From positions 3,292,001 through 3,356,000 of the forward strand of contig NZ_CP069370.1 in assembly GCF_019623905.1 (NCBI RefSeq): a stretch of 64,000 nt of DNA. The letters run 5' to 3'. The notes below the pieces were generated by a model, which did not search any database, had not been told where the DNA came from, and saw only the letters and a list, made by a program, of their open reading frames with translations. Source of the DNA: Neotabrizicola shimadae. GTDB taxonomy: Bacteria; Pseudomonadota; Alphaproteobacteria; Rhodobacterales; Rhodobacteraceae. The first letter of the stretch is position 1, and every line of letters starts with the position of its first letter. The translations under genes were made by a program, and so were the position numbers. Shown here one piece after another: positions 35,144 through 45,240 of this stretch.

Positions 35144-35830
35144 TCAGGCTACAAGCCGATATCCGCCACTTTCGGTAACCAGAAGGCGCGCATTCGTGGG
35201 ATCGGGCTCAATCTTCTGGCGAAGCCGATAGATGTGCGTTTCCAGCGTGTGAGTGGTCACCCCTGCGTTGTATCCCCAGACCTCGTGCAGAAGCACATCC
35301 CGCGCCACCACGCCGGACTGCGCGCGGTAGAGGAACTTCAGGATGTTGGTTTCCTTTTCGGTCAGGCGGATCTTCTTTTCCTTTTCATCCACCAGAAGCT
35401 TCATCGCCGGCTTGAACGTATAGGGGCCAAGCTGGAACACCGCGTCTTCCGACTGCTCGTGCTGGCGCAGCTGTGCACGGATACGGGCCAGAAGCACCGG
35501 GAACTTGAAGGGCTTGGTGACATAATCATTGGCGCCGGAATCGAGGCCAAGGATGGTATCAGCGTCGCTGTCATGGCCGGTCAGCATCAGCACCGGGCAT
35601 TTCACGCCCGCCTTGCGCAGGCGGCGGCACAGCTCGCGACCGTCGGTATCTGGCAGACCAACATCAAGGATGACGAGGTCGTAAAGACCTGCCTTGGCCT
35701 TTTCCATACCCTCGGCGCCGGTGCGGGCTTCGAAGACATCGAAGTCCTCGGTCATCACCAGCTGTTCCGACAGCGCTTCGCGCAGGTCGTCGTCGTCGTC
35801 CACCAGAAGAATCTTGCGAAGGGTCGCCAT
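35144..35830 (-). CDS. OmpR-family response regulator, orphan (CenR-like)
   Basis: The 228-residue protein starts MATLRKILLVDDDDDLREAL. The receiver has the phospho-acceptor in LVILDVGLPDTDG and the conserved lysine in NDYVTKPFKF. The C-terminal winged helix includes LTEKETNILKFLYRA and THTLETHIYRLRQKI. No kinase is adjacent, so it is an orphan. The sequence resembles the essential envelope regulator CenR of alphaproteobacteria, an identification from memory that needs a phylogeny. It diverges from ribA across 129 bases, and the gap contains an AT-rich stretch suitable for promoters. Confidence 0.9.
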   Translation of the reverse strand: MATLRKILLVDDDDDLREALSEQLVMTEDFDVFEARTGAEGMEKAKAGLYDLVILDVGLPDTDGRELCRRLRKAGVKCPVLMLTGHDSDADTILGLDSGANDYVTKPFKFPVLLARIRAQLRQHEQSEDAVFQLGPYTFKPAMKLLVDEKEKKIRLTEKETNILKFLYRAQSGVVARDVLLHEVWGYNAGVTTHTLETHIYRLRQKIEPDPTNARLLVTESGGYRLVA

Positions 35831-35959
35831 CTGAAGCCTCCGTTTCCTGTGAGCCTGACATGCGTTGGGGTCACCGTGGCGGCAAGATATGTGACAGAGG
35901 ACTCACGCCGAGTTGTCGAAATCACGGCTATTGTTTCAATTTCCTTCACATAGCCCTAA

Positions 35960-37051
35960 ATGGGAGGCATGACCCTTGCCCCTTCCCCTCTGGAACGTCT
36001 GTCTCGCGCGCGCAGCGACCTGCGGCTTGGCGTGCCGGTGGTGGTGTCAGAGGCGGGCGAAGGCGCGGTGGTTCTGGCGGTGGAGACGCTGACGGCCGAA
36101 CGACTGGCTGATTTGCGGGGGTTGGGCGCGCCCGAACTTGTGTTGACGGCGCGGCGGGCCGAAACGCTGAAGGCGCGAGCCTATGACGGAGATTTGGCAC
36201 GGATCGCCGTGCCCGACGACGAGGGCGCCACGTGGCTGAAGGCGATGGCCGATCCGGCGGATGACTTGCGGGTGCCGATGAAGGGACCCTTCCGTTCGCT
36301 GCGCGACGGCACGGCCGATCTGCACCGGGCGTCGATCCGGCTGGCCAAGGCCAGCCATCTCTTGCCCGCGGCCGTGGTGGTGCGGCTGGCCGATGCGGCG
36401 CGGCTGGCTGCGAGGTACGGCCTGACCGCAGTGACGGTGGCAGAGGTCGCCGACGATGACCCGACGGTATTGCATCCCGTGGTGGCCGCCAGGCTGCCCA
36501 TGGCCGCAGCCGCCGCCGGTCGACTGCATGTGTTTCGGCCCGACAGCGGGGCCGAAGAGCACTACGCGGTGGAAGTCGGCCGCCCGGATCGCGGCCAGCC
36601 GGTGCTGGCACGGCTGCATTCGGCCTGCTTCACGGGCGATGTGCTGGGCAGCCTGAAATGCGACTGCGGCCCGCAGCTGCGCGCAGCCCTGGCCCAGATG
36701 GGCGAAGCGGGGGCTGGTGTGCTGCTATACCTGAACCAAGAAGGTCGCGGCATCGGACTGGCCAACAAGATGCGCGCCTATGCCCTGCAGGATCAGGGTT
36801 TCGATACGGTGGAGGCCAACCACCGCCTCGGCTTCGAGGATGACGAGCGCGACTTCCGGCTGGGGGCCGATATCCTGCGTCAGATGGGATTTCGGTCTGT
36901 CCGTTTGCTGACCAACAACCCGAAGAAGATTGCCATGATGGAGCGCTGTGGCTTGCAGGTCGTGGACCGGGTGCCGCTGAGGGTGGGCCTCACCGCTGAG
37001 AATGCCGGGTATCTGGCGACCAAGGCGGCAAAGTCGGGGCATCTGCTGTGA
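35960..37051 (+). CDS. ribA: GTP cyclohydrolase II (RibA)
   Basis: The 363-residue protein has its catalytic domain in the C-terminal 210 residues: [19 protein letters not shown] with the three zinc cysteines, [20 protein letters not shown] and [14 protein letters not shown]. It converts GTP to the first riboflavin intermediate. The N-terminal 150 residues do not show dihydroxybutanone-phosphate synthase motifs, so it is not a working RibBA fusion. The ATG at 35960 was taken; an ATG at 35969 directly follows GGGAGG but too closely for a ribosome binding site. Its stop overlaps the next gene. Confidence 0.93.
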   Translation: MGGMTLAPSPLERLSRARSDLRLGVPVVVSEAGEGAVVLAVETLTAERLADLRGLGAPELVLTARRAETLKARAYDGDLARIAVPDDEGATWLKAMADPADDLRVPMKGPFRSLRDGTADLHRASIRLAKASHLLPAAVVVRLADAARLAARYGLTAVTVAEVADDDPTVLHPVVAARLPMAAAAAGRLHVFRPDSGAEEHYAVEVGRPDRGQPVLARLHSACFTGDVLGSLKCDCGPQLRAALAQMGEAGAGVLLYLNQEGRGIGLANKMRAYALQDQGFDTVEANHRLGFEDDERDFRLGADILRQMGFRSVRLLTNNPKKIAMMERCGLQVVDRVPLRVGLTAENAGYLATKAAKSGHLL

Positions 37052-37551
37052 ACGACATCGCCGTCACCAGGTGGGGCGCCAGGTTCGCAGGACGGCATTT
37101 CCCCTGCTCCGTCGGACGCGGCGGCATCGTTTCGGCGCGGGCCAAGCGCGAGGGTGACGGGGCAACACCTGCGGGCCATCACCGGATCGTCGGTTGCCTG
37201 TACCGCCCTGACCGGCTGACGCCGGGAGATGTTCCGGAATGGGCCGTCCCGATTGGACTCGGCGACCTTTGGTCGGACGACGTGCGAGACCCGGACTACA
37301 ACCTGATGGTTCGCGCCCCGCATCCTTTTGGCTACGAACGCCTGCGGCGGCCGGACCCGCTGTATGACCTGGTGCTGATTACCGACTGGAACTGGCCGCA
37401 CGCAGAGAAGGGCCGGGGGTCTGCGATCTTCCTGCATGCCTGGCGCAAGCCCCGCCACCCCACGGCGGGCTGCGTCGCCTTCGCTCCCACCGACCTGCGC
37501 TGGATCGCCCGGCGCTTGCGGCCGGGCGACGGGGTCGAGGTGCGGCGCTAG
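37048..37551 (+). CDS. L,D-transpeptidase family protein (YkuD domain)
   Basis: The 167-residue protein, from a GTG overlapping the ribA stop (GTGA), consists of one YkuD domain. Evidence is [18 protein letters not shown] near the start and the catalytic motif [19 protein letters not shown] with histidine and cysteine in the HxG...(S/T)xGC(I/V) arrangement. The family forms 3-3 peptidoglycan cross-links or attaches proteins to the wall. No signal peptide is visible, which is odd for a periplasmic enzyme, though this small YcbB-unrelated subgroup often lacks one. Confidence 0.85.
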   Translation: MNDIAVTRWGARFAGRHFPCSVGRGGIVSARAKREGDGATPAGHHRIVGCLYRPDRLTPGDVPEWAVPIGLGDLWSDDVRDPDYNLMVRAPHPFGYERLRRPDPLYDLVLITDWNWPHAEKGRGSAIFLHAWRKPRHPTAGCVAFAPTDLRWIARRLRPGDGVEVRR

Positions 37552-37558
37552 CCGGCTT

Positions 37559-37574
37559 CTCAAAGCGCTTTGAG
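37559..37574 (+). promoter_or_regulatory. LacI-type operator upstream of amylosucrase
   Basis: CTCAAAGCGCTTTGAG is a perfect 16-base palindrome with the AAAGCGCTTT core bound by LacI/GalR repressors. It begins eight bases past the transpeptidase stop and ends 37 bases before the amylosucrase ATG, a fitting place for sugar-responsive repression. Confidence 0.7.
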
Positions 37575-37611
37575 CACCTTAGACTGCGGCCCGGGGGCGA
37601 GGGAGGAATCA

Positions 37612-39498
37612 ATGGCCAAGACCACGGCTGCGCCAGACGACGAGGTTTTCGGGCTGCGGCTTGAGCGATCCTCTCAGGACCTTTGGCCGATGCTTGAAGC
37701 GCTGTATGGCGCGCGTCCAGAGTATGCCTCGTTCCGCGAAAAGCTCCTCAAGGCGCTGAAGAAGGGCTGGGCCGCCCGGCCCGCCGACCTGAAGCGGCTA
37801 GACCTGAAGCGCGACCTGGAGCCCGACTGGTTTCAGCGGCCGGACATGGCGGGCTATGTGTTCTATATCGACCGCTTTGCCGGCACGCTGCAGGGTGTGC
37901 TGGACAAGCTGGATTACCTGACCGACCTGGGCGTGACCTATGTCCACCTGATGCCCTGCCTGAAGTCGCGTCCCGGCGACAGTGACGGTGGCTATTCGGT
38001 GATGGACTACCGCCAGATCAATCCGGCCTTCGGCACGATGGAGGATTTCGAGGCGGTCGCCGCAGCCTTCCGGAAACGCGGCATTTCGCTGTGCGTCGAT
38101 CTGGTGCTGAACCACACCGCGAAGGAACATGCCTGGGCCAGAAAGGCTGTAAAGGGAGACGCGAGATATCAGGACTACTACCTGATGTTCGACACGCCCG
38201 ACCTGCCGCAACAGTACGAAAAGACCCTCGTCGAAGTGTTTCCGGACAACGCACCGGGCAACTTCACGCATTACCCGGAATTCGGAAAATGGGTCTGGAC
38301 CACGTTCAACGAACATCAGTGGGATCTGAACTGGGCCAATCCACAGGTCTTTCTGGAAGTGGTCGAGATCATGCTGAATCTCGCCAACAAGGGCGTGGAC
38401 GTGCTGCGCCTGGACGCCGTGGCCTTCATGTGGAAGCGCATGGGAACGCGCTGCCAGTCCGAGCCCGAGGTTCACATGATCCTTCAGGCATTGCGGGCCT
38501 GCTCGCGCATTGCCGCCCCGGCGGTGATTCATCTGGAAGAGGCCATTGTCGCGCCGGCCGAGATGCTGCCCTACCTTGGCCGGGGGCGGCATGACGGCAA
38601 GGAAGGCAACCTCGCCTATCACAACAGCCTGATGGTGCAATTCTGGTCCTCGCTGGCCACGCGGGACACGCGGTTGATGGCACATGTTCTGGCCACGCAT
38701 TTCCCCGAAGTGCTGACCAACGCCACCTATGCCACCTACATCCGCTGCCACGATGACATCGGTTGGGCGGTGACAGACGAGGATGCGGCGGCGCTTGGCC
38801 TTTCGGGCCCGGCGCACCGCGCCTTCCTGTCGGATTTCTACGAAGGCAGTTTCCCCGGCACGTTCTCGCGCGGGGCGCTGTTCCAGGTGAACCCGGCAAC
38901 GGGCGACAAGCGCATCTCTGGCAGCTTTGCCTCCCTCGCCGGTCTGGAACAGGCCCTGGACGAAGGCGATGCCGCCGCGGTCGATCTGGCCGTACAGCGG
39001 ATCCTGATGGGGCATGCGCTGATCGCGGCCTTCGGGGGCATTCCGCTGGTCTACATGGGTGACGAGTTGGCCGCCCTGAACGATCGGGGATATCTGGATG
39101 TGCCCGAACACGCGCATGACAGCCGCTGGATCCACCGGCCGCGCATGGACTGGGCATTGGCAGAGTCGCGAAACGCTGGCCAGTCCCCGGCGTCGCGCGT
39201 GTTCCAGGGCCTGCGCCACATCCTGGCCCGCCGCCGCGCCGTGCCCGAGTTTCATGCCGGAAACCCGACGCGCATCCTGCGCCCCGATCCGTCCGGCGTC
39301 TTTGCCTTTGCCCGAATTGCTCCGACGGGGCCGGTCTTGGGTCTGTTCAACTTTACCGAAAGCTGGGCGCACCTTGGTGAAGGTTGGGTACGGGCGCAGG
39401 GCGTGACCCGGATGCATGATCTGCTGTCGGATCACCCGGTCGAAACTCACAACGGCAATATCGCCCTGCCACCCTATGCCAGGGTCTGGCTGGCCTGA
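37612..39498 (+). CDS. Amylosucrase-like GH13 glycosidase
   Basis: The 628-residue protein, close in length to Neisseria amylosucrase (636), starts MAKTTAAPDDEVFGL after a GGGAGG ribosome binding site. GH13 motifs are VDLVLNHTAKEH (region I), VLRLDAVAFMWKR with the nucleophile aspartate, IHLEEAIVAP with the acid/base glutamate, and YIRCHDDIGWAV with the third carboxylate. The AFMWKR and HDDIGW variants are characteristic of subfamily GH13_4. It would convert sucrose to fructose and an alpha-1,4-glucan, or hydrolyse sucrose. No signal peptide is present. A LacI-type operator precedes it, but no LacI gene or sugar transporter is nearby. Confidence 0.9.
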   Translation: MAKTTAAPDDEVFGLRLERSSQDLWPMLEALYGARPEYASFREKLLKALKKGWAARPADLKRLDLKRDLEPDWFQRPDMAGYVFYIDRFAGTLQGVLDKLDYLTDLGVTYVHLMPCLKSRPGDSDGGYSVMDYRQINPAFGTMEDFEAVAAAFRKRGISLCVDLVLNHTAKEHAWARKAVKGDARYQDYYLMFDTPDLPQQYEKTLVEVFPDNAPGNFTHYPEFGKWVWTTFNEHQWDLNWANPQVFLEVVEIMLNLANKGVDVLRLDAVAFMWKRMGTRCQSEPEVHMILQALRACSRIAAPAVIHLEEAIVAPAEMLPYLGRGRHDGKEGNLAYHNSLMVQFWSSLATRDTRLMAHVLATHFPEVLTNATYATYIRCHDDIGWAVTDEDAAALGLSGPAHRAFLSDFYEGSFPGTFSRGALFQVNPATGDKRISGSFASLAGLEQALDEGDAAAVDLAVQRILMGHALIAAFGGIPLVYMGDELAALNDRGYLDVPEHAHDSRWIHRPRMDWALAESRNAGQSPASRVFQGLRHILARRRAVPEFHAGNPTRILRPDPSGVFAFARIAPTGPVLGLFNFTESWAHLGEGWVRAQGVTRMHDLLSDHPVETHNGNIALPPYARVWLA

Positions 39499-39501
39499 CC
39501 G

Positions 39502-40155
39502 TCAGGCATAGGTGCGCGCACCGAAGATCGCGCTGCCCACACGGACATGTGTGGCGCCGGCGGCTATTGCCGCCTCGAAATCGCCGCTCATGCCCATGGA
39601 CAGCCCTTCCAGCCCGTTGCGCCGCGCGATGTCGGCAAGGCTGTTGAAATGGGGCACTGAATCCTCGCCTTCCGGCGGGATGCACATGGCACCGGAAAGT
39701 GCGAGGTCAAGCCCGCGACACGATGCGATGAAGGCGTCGGCGTCCTCCGGCAGGATCCCTGCCTTCTGCGGCTCGGCGCCGGTGTTGATCTGCACGAAGA
39801 GTTCCGGGCAGGCACCGCGCGCCTGGGCAAGCCGCGCCAGCTTTTCGGCCAAGGATGCGCGGTCCAGCGTGTGGATCGCGTCGAACAGCTCCACCGCCAC
39901 CTTGGCCTTGTTGGTTTGCAGCGGGCCGATCATGTGCAGATCCACCGCACCGAACCGCTCCCGCAATTCGGGCCATTTGCTCTGTGCCTCTTGAACGTAG
40001 TTCTCGCCAAAGACGCGATGGCCCTCCTCCAGAACGGCAACCACGCGCTCCAGCGGCTGAACCTTGGATACGGCGATAAGGCGGACACTGCCCGGCGCGC
40101 GTCCGGCCAGCGCTTCGGCTGTGGCAATCCGGTTGCGGATATCGGTCAGCGACAT
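39502..40155 (-). CDS. yggS: PLP-homeostasis protein YggS
   Basis: The 217-residue protein starts MSLTDIRNRIATAEALAGR. VRLIAVSKVQPLERV contains the lysine that binds pyridoxal phosphate, and HMIGPLQTNKAKVAVEL, FVQINTGAEPQKAG and LSMGMSGDFEAAIAAGATHV are the other family signatures. The protein controls pyridoxal-phosphate supply and amino acid balance and has no known catalytic activity. It converges on the amylosucrase gene, with stop codons three bases apart. The start at 40155 drops 11 codons without family match. Confidence 0.95.
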   Translation of the reverse strand: MSLTDIRNRIATAEALAGRAPGSVRLIAVSKVQPLERVVAVLEEGHRVFGENYVQEAQSKWPELRERFGAVDLHMIGPLQTNKAKVAVELFDAIHTLDRASLAEKLARLAQARGACPELFVQINTGAEPQKAGILPEDADAFIASCRGLDLALSGAMCIPPEGEDSVPHFNSLADIARRNGLEGLSMGMSGDFEAAIAAGATHVRVGSAIFGARTYA

Positions 40156-40204
40156 GGGCCTCTCCTTGCTTGGGCGACAGGGAATCACGGCCCGCCGGAA
40201 ATGA

Positions 40205-40230
40205 AAAGAGCGGGCCTAAGCCCGCTCTTT
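40205..40230 (-). terminator. Intrinsic terminator of the porin gene
   Basis: An 11-base perfect stem (AAAGAGCGGGC at 40205-40215 with 40220-40230) and CTAA loop lie 21 bases past the porin stop. On the minus strand the stem ends in TTT followed by TCAT. Confidence 0.85.
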
Positions 40231-40251
40231 CCGAAGTTCGATCCGGTTGGA

Positions 40252-41322
40252 TCAGAACGACATGTCGATACCGAGGTCCCAGGCACCGCCGATGTCGTCG
40301 CAGTTGTCGCCGAAGGCGTCGCAGCCATCGGTACCCGGGGTCGAGTTGTAGGCGTAGCCGCCGACAACCGAAGCGCCGCCGCCGAGGTCATAGGACACGC
40401 CGATACCGTAGGTCGGGTCGGAACCGAACTGGGTTTCGACCGGGCCGGTGGTGTCGTTCAGGCCGCTTTCGTCGTTGTAGAAGGCGGTGAAGCCCCAAGC
40501 GTCCATGGCGTAGTCAACCGAAACGGCGTACTGCGAACCTTCGACGTTGCCGCTGGCGTAGGAGCCGACAGCCTTGAGGGTGAAGCCACCCCAGGTGCCC
40601 GACGCACCGAGAGCGATGTTGTCCTGGCCGCCGGTGCCTTCGAAGGCGCCGTTCTCATAGCCCAGACCGAACGAGTAGGCGTCGATCGCGTACTTGATAC
40701 CAGCGGCGATCGTTTCGTCGGTGCCGTAGCCTTCACCGTCTTCGAAGATGCCGTCCAGGTCGGTGTCGGCAGCAACGTAGTTCGGGTTCGTCATCGAGAA
40801 GTAGAAGGTGAACCCGTTGGTCGAGTATTCGTAGATCGCGGTCGGGTCGTTGAAGAAGTTGCCTTCCGTACCCATGTAGGTGATTTCGTTCAGGTCACCC
40901 AGACCGGTCAGGCCGACGCCCGACACTTGACCCACGGCCGACAGCGCCGCGTTGTCAACGTCACCCATCGACAGCTTGCCGAAGGTACCGGAGATGAACA
41001 CCGAGCCAGCGCGGCCGAGCGAAGCACCACCGTTGTTGACTTCGTTCGGGTCGGTCGGGTCGATGATGCCGTCGTCGTTCGAGTCCTGAACGATGATACC
41101 GCCGGCGTTGTCAGCGCGGAACGAACCGCCGAACGCGATGCCCGAGTCCGACTCGCCCGACAGCGTGAAGGTCACGCGGGTACGGGAGGTGAAGCCGAGG
41201 CTGGCGTCTTCGGAGAAGTTGTCGATGACACCCATGCGGGCGTCGCCCGACAGGGTCACTTCAGCAGAGGCGAAGCCAGCCGTGGCAACGAGCACGGAGG
41301 TCGCAAGCAGGAACTTTTTCAT
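40252..41322 (-). CDS. Outer-membrane porin (Rhodobacter type)
   Basis: The 356-residue protein starts MKKFLLATSVLVATAGFASA, a classical signal peptide, and the mature chain begins EVTLSGDARMGV. It is acidic, glycine- and aspartate-rich with alternating beta-strand patterns, and ends in phenylalanine (GIDMSF), as outer-membrane barrels do for BAM recognition. The loop VQDSNDDGIIDPTDPNEV could bind calcium. Codon use is very biased towards common codons, indicating strong expression. It forms a trimeric general diffusion pore. A strong terminator follows it, and a 274-base divergent gap lies upstream. Confidence 0.93.
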   Translation of the reverse strand: MKKFLLATSVLVATAGFASAEVTLSGDARMGVIDNFSEDASLGFTSRTRVTFTLSGESDSGIAFGGSFRADNAGGIIVQDSNDDGIIDPTDPNEVNNGGASLGRAGSVFISGTFGKLSMGDVDNAALSAVGQVSGVGLTGLGDLNEITYMGTEGNFFNDPTAIYEYSTNGFTFYFSMTNPNYVAADTDLDGIFEDGEGYGTDETIAAGIKYAIDAYSFGLGYENGAFEGTGGQDNIALGASGTWGGFTLKAVGSYASGNVEGSQYAVSVDYAMDAWGFTAFYNDESGLNDTTGPVETQFGSDPTYGIGVSYDLGGGASVVGGYAYNSTPGTDGCDAFGDNCDDIGGAWDLGIDMSF

Positions 41323-41596
41323 TTTTTCCCTCGTCTCAAAGGTGCGGCCCAACCCAGGGGAATCCGAATTGGGTATGCCTCTTCTTCCAACGTCAGGACT
41401 TTCTTTGCAACGCGAACCATGTCACCGGGGGGAAGATCGCAGGTCATGGTGCAGCTTTGCCACAGTCCCGACACAGCACTGACACGACAGTCGCCGCGTC
41501 AAGGCGGCCAGGCGCCGAGATGCCACAAGCTGGCCGAAATCCCTTGGCACTCGCGGGGCTGTAAGTTAGAGAACCGTCAAAATACCGGGGCCCTGA
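41323..41596. promoter_or_regulatory. Divergent promoter region of the porin and DUF3576 genes
   Basis: This 274-base gap separates two divergent genes and has no open frame worth calling. The porin side holds TTTTTTCCCTCGTCTC just before the start. Individual promoter elements could not be fixed by eye. Confidence 0.5.
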
Positions 41597-42133
41597 ATGC
41601 GTCTTCCAAACCTGTCCGGCATCGTCCTGGCTGCTAGCGCGGCCCTGGTTCTGGCAGGTTGCGGCCAGTCGACGGGGCTATCCTACGGAAACCCCGATCC
41701 TGCGAACCGCCCCTCGGACTGGAACCAGTCGGCCCCTCTCCAGAACACTCGGGGCGATGGAGACGCCTACCAGCCCTGGCTTCAGAACGAAGACACGGTC
41801 TGGGACCTATTCCAGAACAACACCGACCCCAACAACACCGTTGCGGTGAACCGGTATCTCTGGAATGCCTCGCTCGACGTGCTGAACTTCCTTCCGATCG
41901 AAACGGTGGACCCGTTCACAGGCGTCATCGTCACGGGCTATGGGTCGCCGCCTGGCGGCGGGAAGGCATATCGTGCGACGATCTACATCCAGGATCCGGC
42001 GCTGGATGCGCGTTCCCTGAAGCTTTCGCTGAACACGAAGTCCGGCCCGGTCTCGCCCGATACGCTGCGCGCCGTGGAAGATGCGATCCTGAACCGCGCC
42101 CGCCAGCTGCGCATCCAGGACAGCAACCTGTAA
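41597..42133 (+). CDS. DUF3576 lipoprotein
   Basis: The 178-residue protein has a signal sequence with the lipobox VLAGC near residue 22. The domain that follows includes [40 protein letters not shown] and [15 protein letters not shown], which I recognise as DUF3576. It is regularly found upstream of leuS in Rhodobacterales. The function is unknown; a lipoprotein next to lptE suggests an envelope role, which is an inference. It lies 76 bases upstream of leuS, a gap containing the palindrome GGCGAATTCGCC. Confidence 0.85.
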   Translation: MRLPNLSGIVLAASAALVLAGCGQSTGLSYGNPDPANRPSDWNQSAPLQNTRGDGDAYQPWLQNEDTVWDLFQNNTDPNNTVAVNRYLWNASLDVLNFLPIETVDPFTGVIVTGYGSPPGGGKAYRATIYIQDPALDARSLKLSLNTKSGPVSPDTLRAVEDAILNRARQLRIQDSNL

Positions 42134-42209
42134 TCCGCCCGCTCTGGACCTTGGCCCCGGCGCCGGTGTAATCCGCGAGGCGAATTCGCCGCCGGAGCAG
42201 GGCCTTCCC

Positions 42210-44765
42210 ATGTCGCGTTACGAACCCAAAGTCACCGAACCGAAATGGCAGGCCGCCTGGGAGGCTGCCGGCACCTTTGCGGCGCGGCGCGACCCGGCAA
42301 AGCCCAAGTACTATGTGCTCGAGATGTTCCCGTATCCCTCGGGGCGTATCCACATGGGGCACGTCCGGAACTACACCATGGGCGACGTTGTGGCGCGCCA
42401 GAAGGCTTCGGCCGGCTATTCCGTGCTGCATCCGATGGGTTGGGACGCTTTCGGAATGCCGGCCGAAAACGCTGCGATGGAACGCGGCGGCCACCCCAAG
42501 GACTGGACCTATGGCAACATCGCCGATATGCGCGCTCAGATGAAGCCCCTGGGCCTGTCGATCGACTGGAGCCGCGAATTCGCCACTTGCGACCCGGAAT
42601 ACTACGGCCAGCAGCAGGCGATGTTCCTCGACATGCTGGAAGCCGGGCTCGTCTATCGCAAGGCCGCCGTGGTCAACTGGGATCCGGTGGACATGACGGT
42701 GCTGGCCAACGAACAGGTGATCGACGGCAAGGGCTGGCGGTCCGGCGCGGCAGTTGAACGGCGCGAACTGGTGCAGTGGTTCTTCCGCATCAGCGACTAT
42801 TCCGAGGATCTGCTGGCCGCGCTGGATGGGCTGACGCACTGGCCGGAAAAGGTGCGCCTGATGCAGGCCAACTGGATCGGCCGCAGCCAGGGCCTGCAAT
42901 TCGCCTTTGCGACCAAGGGTGCACCCGCCGGATTCGAGTCGCTGGAAGTCTATACCACCCGCCCCGACACGCTGATGGGCGCGTCCTTTGCCGCCATCTC
43001 GCCCGACCATCCCCTGGCCAAGGCGCTGGAAGCCTCTGACCCCAAGGTCGCGGCCTTCGTCGCCGAATGCCGCAAGGGCGGCACATCAGCGGAAGAGATC
43101 GAGACGGCCGAAAAGGTCGGCTACGACACCGGCATCCGTGTCGTGCATCCCCTGGACCCGACGTGGGAACTGCCGGTGTGGATCGCCAACTTCATCCTCA
43201 TGGACTATGGCACCGGCGCCATCTTCGGTTGCCCTGCCCATGACCAGCGCGACTTCGACTTCGCCACGAAATACGGCCTGCCGATCAAGGCGGTATTCGT
43301 GGCCGAAGATGCCGAGGACGTGCCGCTCGCCGAGGCGTTCGTACCCATGAAGTCCGAGCGCGTGCGCTACATCCGCGGCTTCTCCGGCGCCGAGGTGCAG
43401 ACCGGCGACGACGGCGTGACCGCCGCCATCGCTCATGCCGAGGCGAACGGCTACGGTCGCGGCGTCACCAAGTTCCGCCTGCGCGACTGGGGCATCTCGC
43501 GCCAGCGCTACTGGGGTTGCCCCATCCCGGTCGTGCATTGCGCCGATTGCGGTGTGGTGCCCGAGAAGAAGGAAAACCTGCCGGTCGAGCTGCCCTATGA
43601 CGTCAGCTTCGACAAGCCCGGCAACCCGCTGGACCGGCACCCGACCTGGCGCGACTGCGCTTGCCCCGCCTGCGGCAAGCCCGCCAAGCGGGAAACCGAC
43701 ACGATGGACACCTTCGTCGATTCGTCCTGGTACTACGCCCGCTTCACTGCGCCCCGCGCCACCACGCCGACCGTGGCCGAGGACGTGGACTACTGGATGA
43801 ACGTCGATCAATATATCGGCGGCATCGAGCACGCGATCCTGCACCTGCTCTATTCCCGCTTCTTCGCCCGCGCCATGCACCGCACCGGCCACCTACCCGC
43901 CAAGGCGGTCGAGCCGTTCAGCGCACTGTTCACCCAAGGCATGGTGACGCACGAAATCTACATGACGCGCGACGCGCAGGGCCGGCCGGTCTATCACTTG
44001 CCGGAAGACATCCTGCGCTCGGACACCGGCGCCACGCTGAAGGACGGCACCCCGGTCGAGGTAATTCCCTCGGCCAAGATGTCGAAATCAAAGAAGAACG
44101 TCGTGGACCCGATGAACATCATCGACCAGTTCGGCGCCGATACCGCCCGTTGGTTCGTGATGTCCGACAGCCCGCCCGAACGCGACGTGGAATGGACGGC
44201 AGCTGGCGCGGAAGCGGCCTACAAGCACCTGTCCCGCGTCTGGCGCATGGCGGACGAGATCGCCACGTTGACCTCGCCTGCCAATGCCGAGGACGAGGCG
44301 CTCGCCCGCGCCACCGCCAAGGCGGTGGACGAGGTCACGAAGGGCATCGAGGGCTTTGCCTTCAACAAGGCCATCGCCAAGCTCTACGAATTCGCCAACA
44401 CGCTGCAGAAGTCGCAGGCGGGCGCGAATGCGAAGAAGGATGCCATGCGGACCATGGCACAGCTCATGTCGCCGATGACCCCGCACCTGGCCGAGGAGAT
44501 CTGGAACATGCTGGACGGCGACGGCCTGGTCGCCTTGGCACCCTGGCCCAAGGCCGACCCGTCGCTGCTGGTCGATGACGAGGTGGTGTTGCCCATCCAG
44601 ATCAACGGCAAGCGCCGGGCCGAAATCCGCGTGCCGAAAGACATGCCCGCCGCCGAGATTGAAAAGATCGCGCTGGCAGACGAGGGTGTAGTGAAGTTTC
44701 TTGCCGGCCAGCCGGTCAAGAAGCTGATCGTTGTCCCCGGTCGCATCGTCAATGTCGTCGTCTGA
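42210..44765 (+). CDS. leuS: Leucyl-tRNA synthetase
   Basis: The 851-residue class I synthetase has the HIGH-type motif in [17 protein letters not shown] near residue 46, an editing domain ([20 protein letters not shown]) and the KMSKS motif in [11 protein letters not shown] at about residue 623. The C-terminus ends with the leucine-specific tail [14 protein letters not shown]. It charges tRNA-Leu. Length and domain order are those of bacterial LeuS. It overlaps lptE by 14 bases. Confidence 0.98.
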   Translation: MSRYEPKVTEPKWQAAWEAAGTFAARRDPAKPKYYVLEMFPYPSGRIHMGHVRNYTMGDVVARQKASAGYSVLHPMGWDAFGMPAENAAMERGGHPKDWTYGNIADMRAQMKPLGLSIDWSREFATCDPEYYGQQQAMFLDMLEAGLVYRKAAVVNWDPVDMTVLANEQVIDGKGWRSGAAVERRELVQWFFRISDYSEDLLAALDGLTHWPEKVRLMQANWIGRSQGLQFAFATKGAPAGFESLEVYTTRPDTLMGASFAAISPDHPLAKALEASDPKVAAFVAECRKGGTSAEEIETAEKVGYDTGIRVVHPLDPTWELPVWIANFILMDYGTGAIFGCPAHDQRDFDFATKYGLPIKAVFVAEDAEDVPLAEAFVPMKSERVRYIRGFSGAEVQTGDDGVTAAIAHAEANGYGRGVTKFRLRDWGISRQRYWGCPIPVVHCADCGVVPEKKENLPVELPYDVSFDKPGNPLDRHPTWRDCACPACGKPAKRETDTMDTFVDSSWYYARFTAPRATTPTVAEDVDYWMNVDQYIGGIEHAILHLLYSRFFARAMHRTGHLPAKAVEPFSALFTQGMVTHEIYMTRDAQGRPVYHLPEDILRSDTGATLKDGTPVEVIPSAKMSKSKKNVVDPMNIIDQFGADTARWFVMSDSPPERDVEWTAAGAEAAYKHLSRVWRMADEIATLTSPANAEDEALARATAKAVDEVTKGIEGFAFNKAIAKLYEFANTLQKSQAGANAKKDAMRTMAQLMSPMTPHLAEEIWNMLDGDGLVALAPWPKADPSLLVDDEVVLPIQINGKRRAEIRVPKDMPAAEIEKIALADEGVVKFLAGQPVKKLIVVPGRIVNVVV

Positions 44766-45240
44766 CCGCCGTGCCTTTCTGTCGCTTGCCGCTGTGGCGG
44801 CCCTGTCGGCCTGCGGTTTCACGCCGGCCTATGGGCCGTCCGGTTCGGCCTCGGCCCTGCGGGGTCGGGTCCGCGCTACTGACCCTTCCTCGGCCACCGA
44901 TTACGCCTTTGTCGCCCGCATCGAGGAACGCCTCGGTCGGCCCGAGGCAGATGCCTTCGCGCTGACCTACGGCATTTCGACCGAAACCTTCTCAATCGGC
45001 ATCACCCAACAGAACGAGGTCGTCCGGTACGACATTTCGGGCAACGCCAACTGGACTCTCCAGGACTCAGCGGGCGAGACCCTCGCCTCGGGCACAGCGC
45101 AAAGCTTCACCGCCTGGTTCGCCTCGGGCACCACGGTCGCCACACAGGCCGCGCAAGTTGATGCCGTGAAGCGCCTGATGCAGGCGCTGGCCGACCAGGT
45201 GGTGACGCAACTCATCGCCCGGGCCGGAAGCCTGCCATGA
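44752..45240 (+). CDS. lptE: LPS-assembly lipoprotein LptE
   Basis: The 162-residue lipoprotein starts [25 protein letters not shown], giving a lipobox LSAC and the GFTPxYG sequence typical of alphaproteobacterial LptE. The rest is a small mixed domain with [15 protein letters not shown]. LptE plugs the LptD barrel and helps insert lipopolysaccharide into the outer leaflet. It starts inside the end of leuS and overlaps holA by four bases, the arrangement found widely in this order. Confidence 0.92.
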   Translation: MSSSDRRAFLSLAAVAALSACGFTPAYGPSGSASALRGRVRATDPSSATDYAFVARIEERLGRPEADAFALTYGISTETFSIGITQQNEVVRYDISGNANWTLQDSAGETLASGTAQSFTAWFASGTTVATQAAQVDAVKRLMQALADQVVTQLIARAGSLP

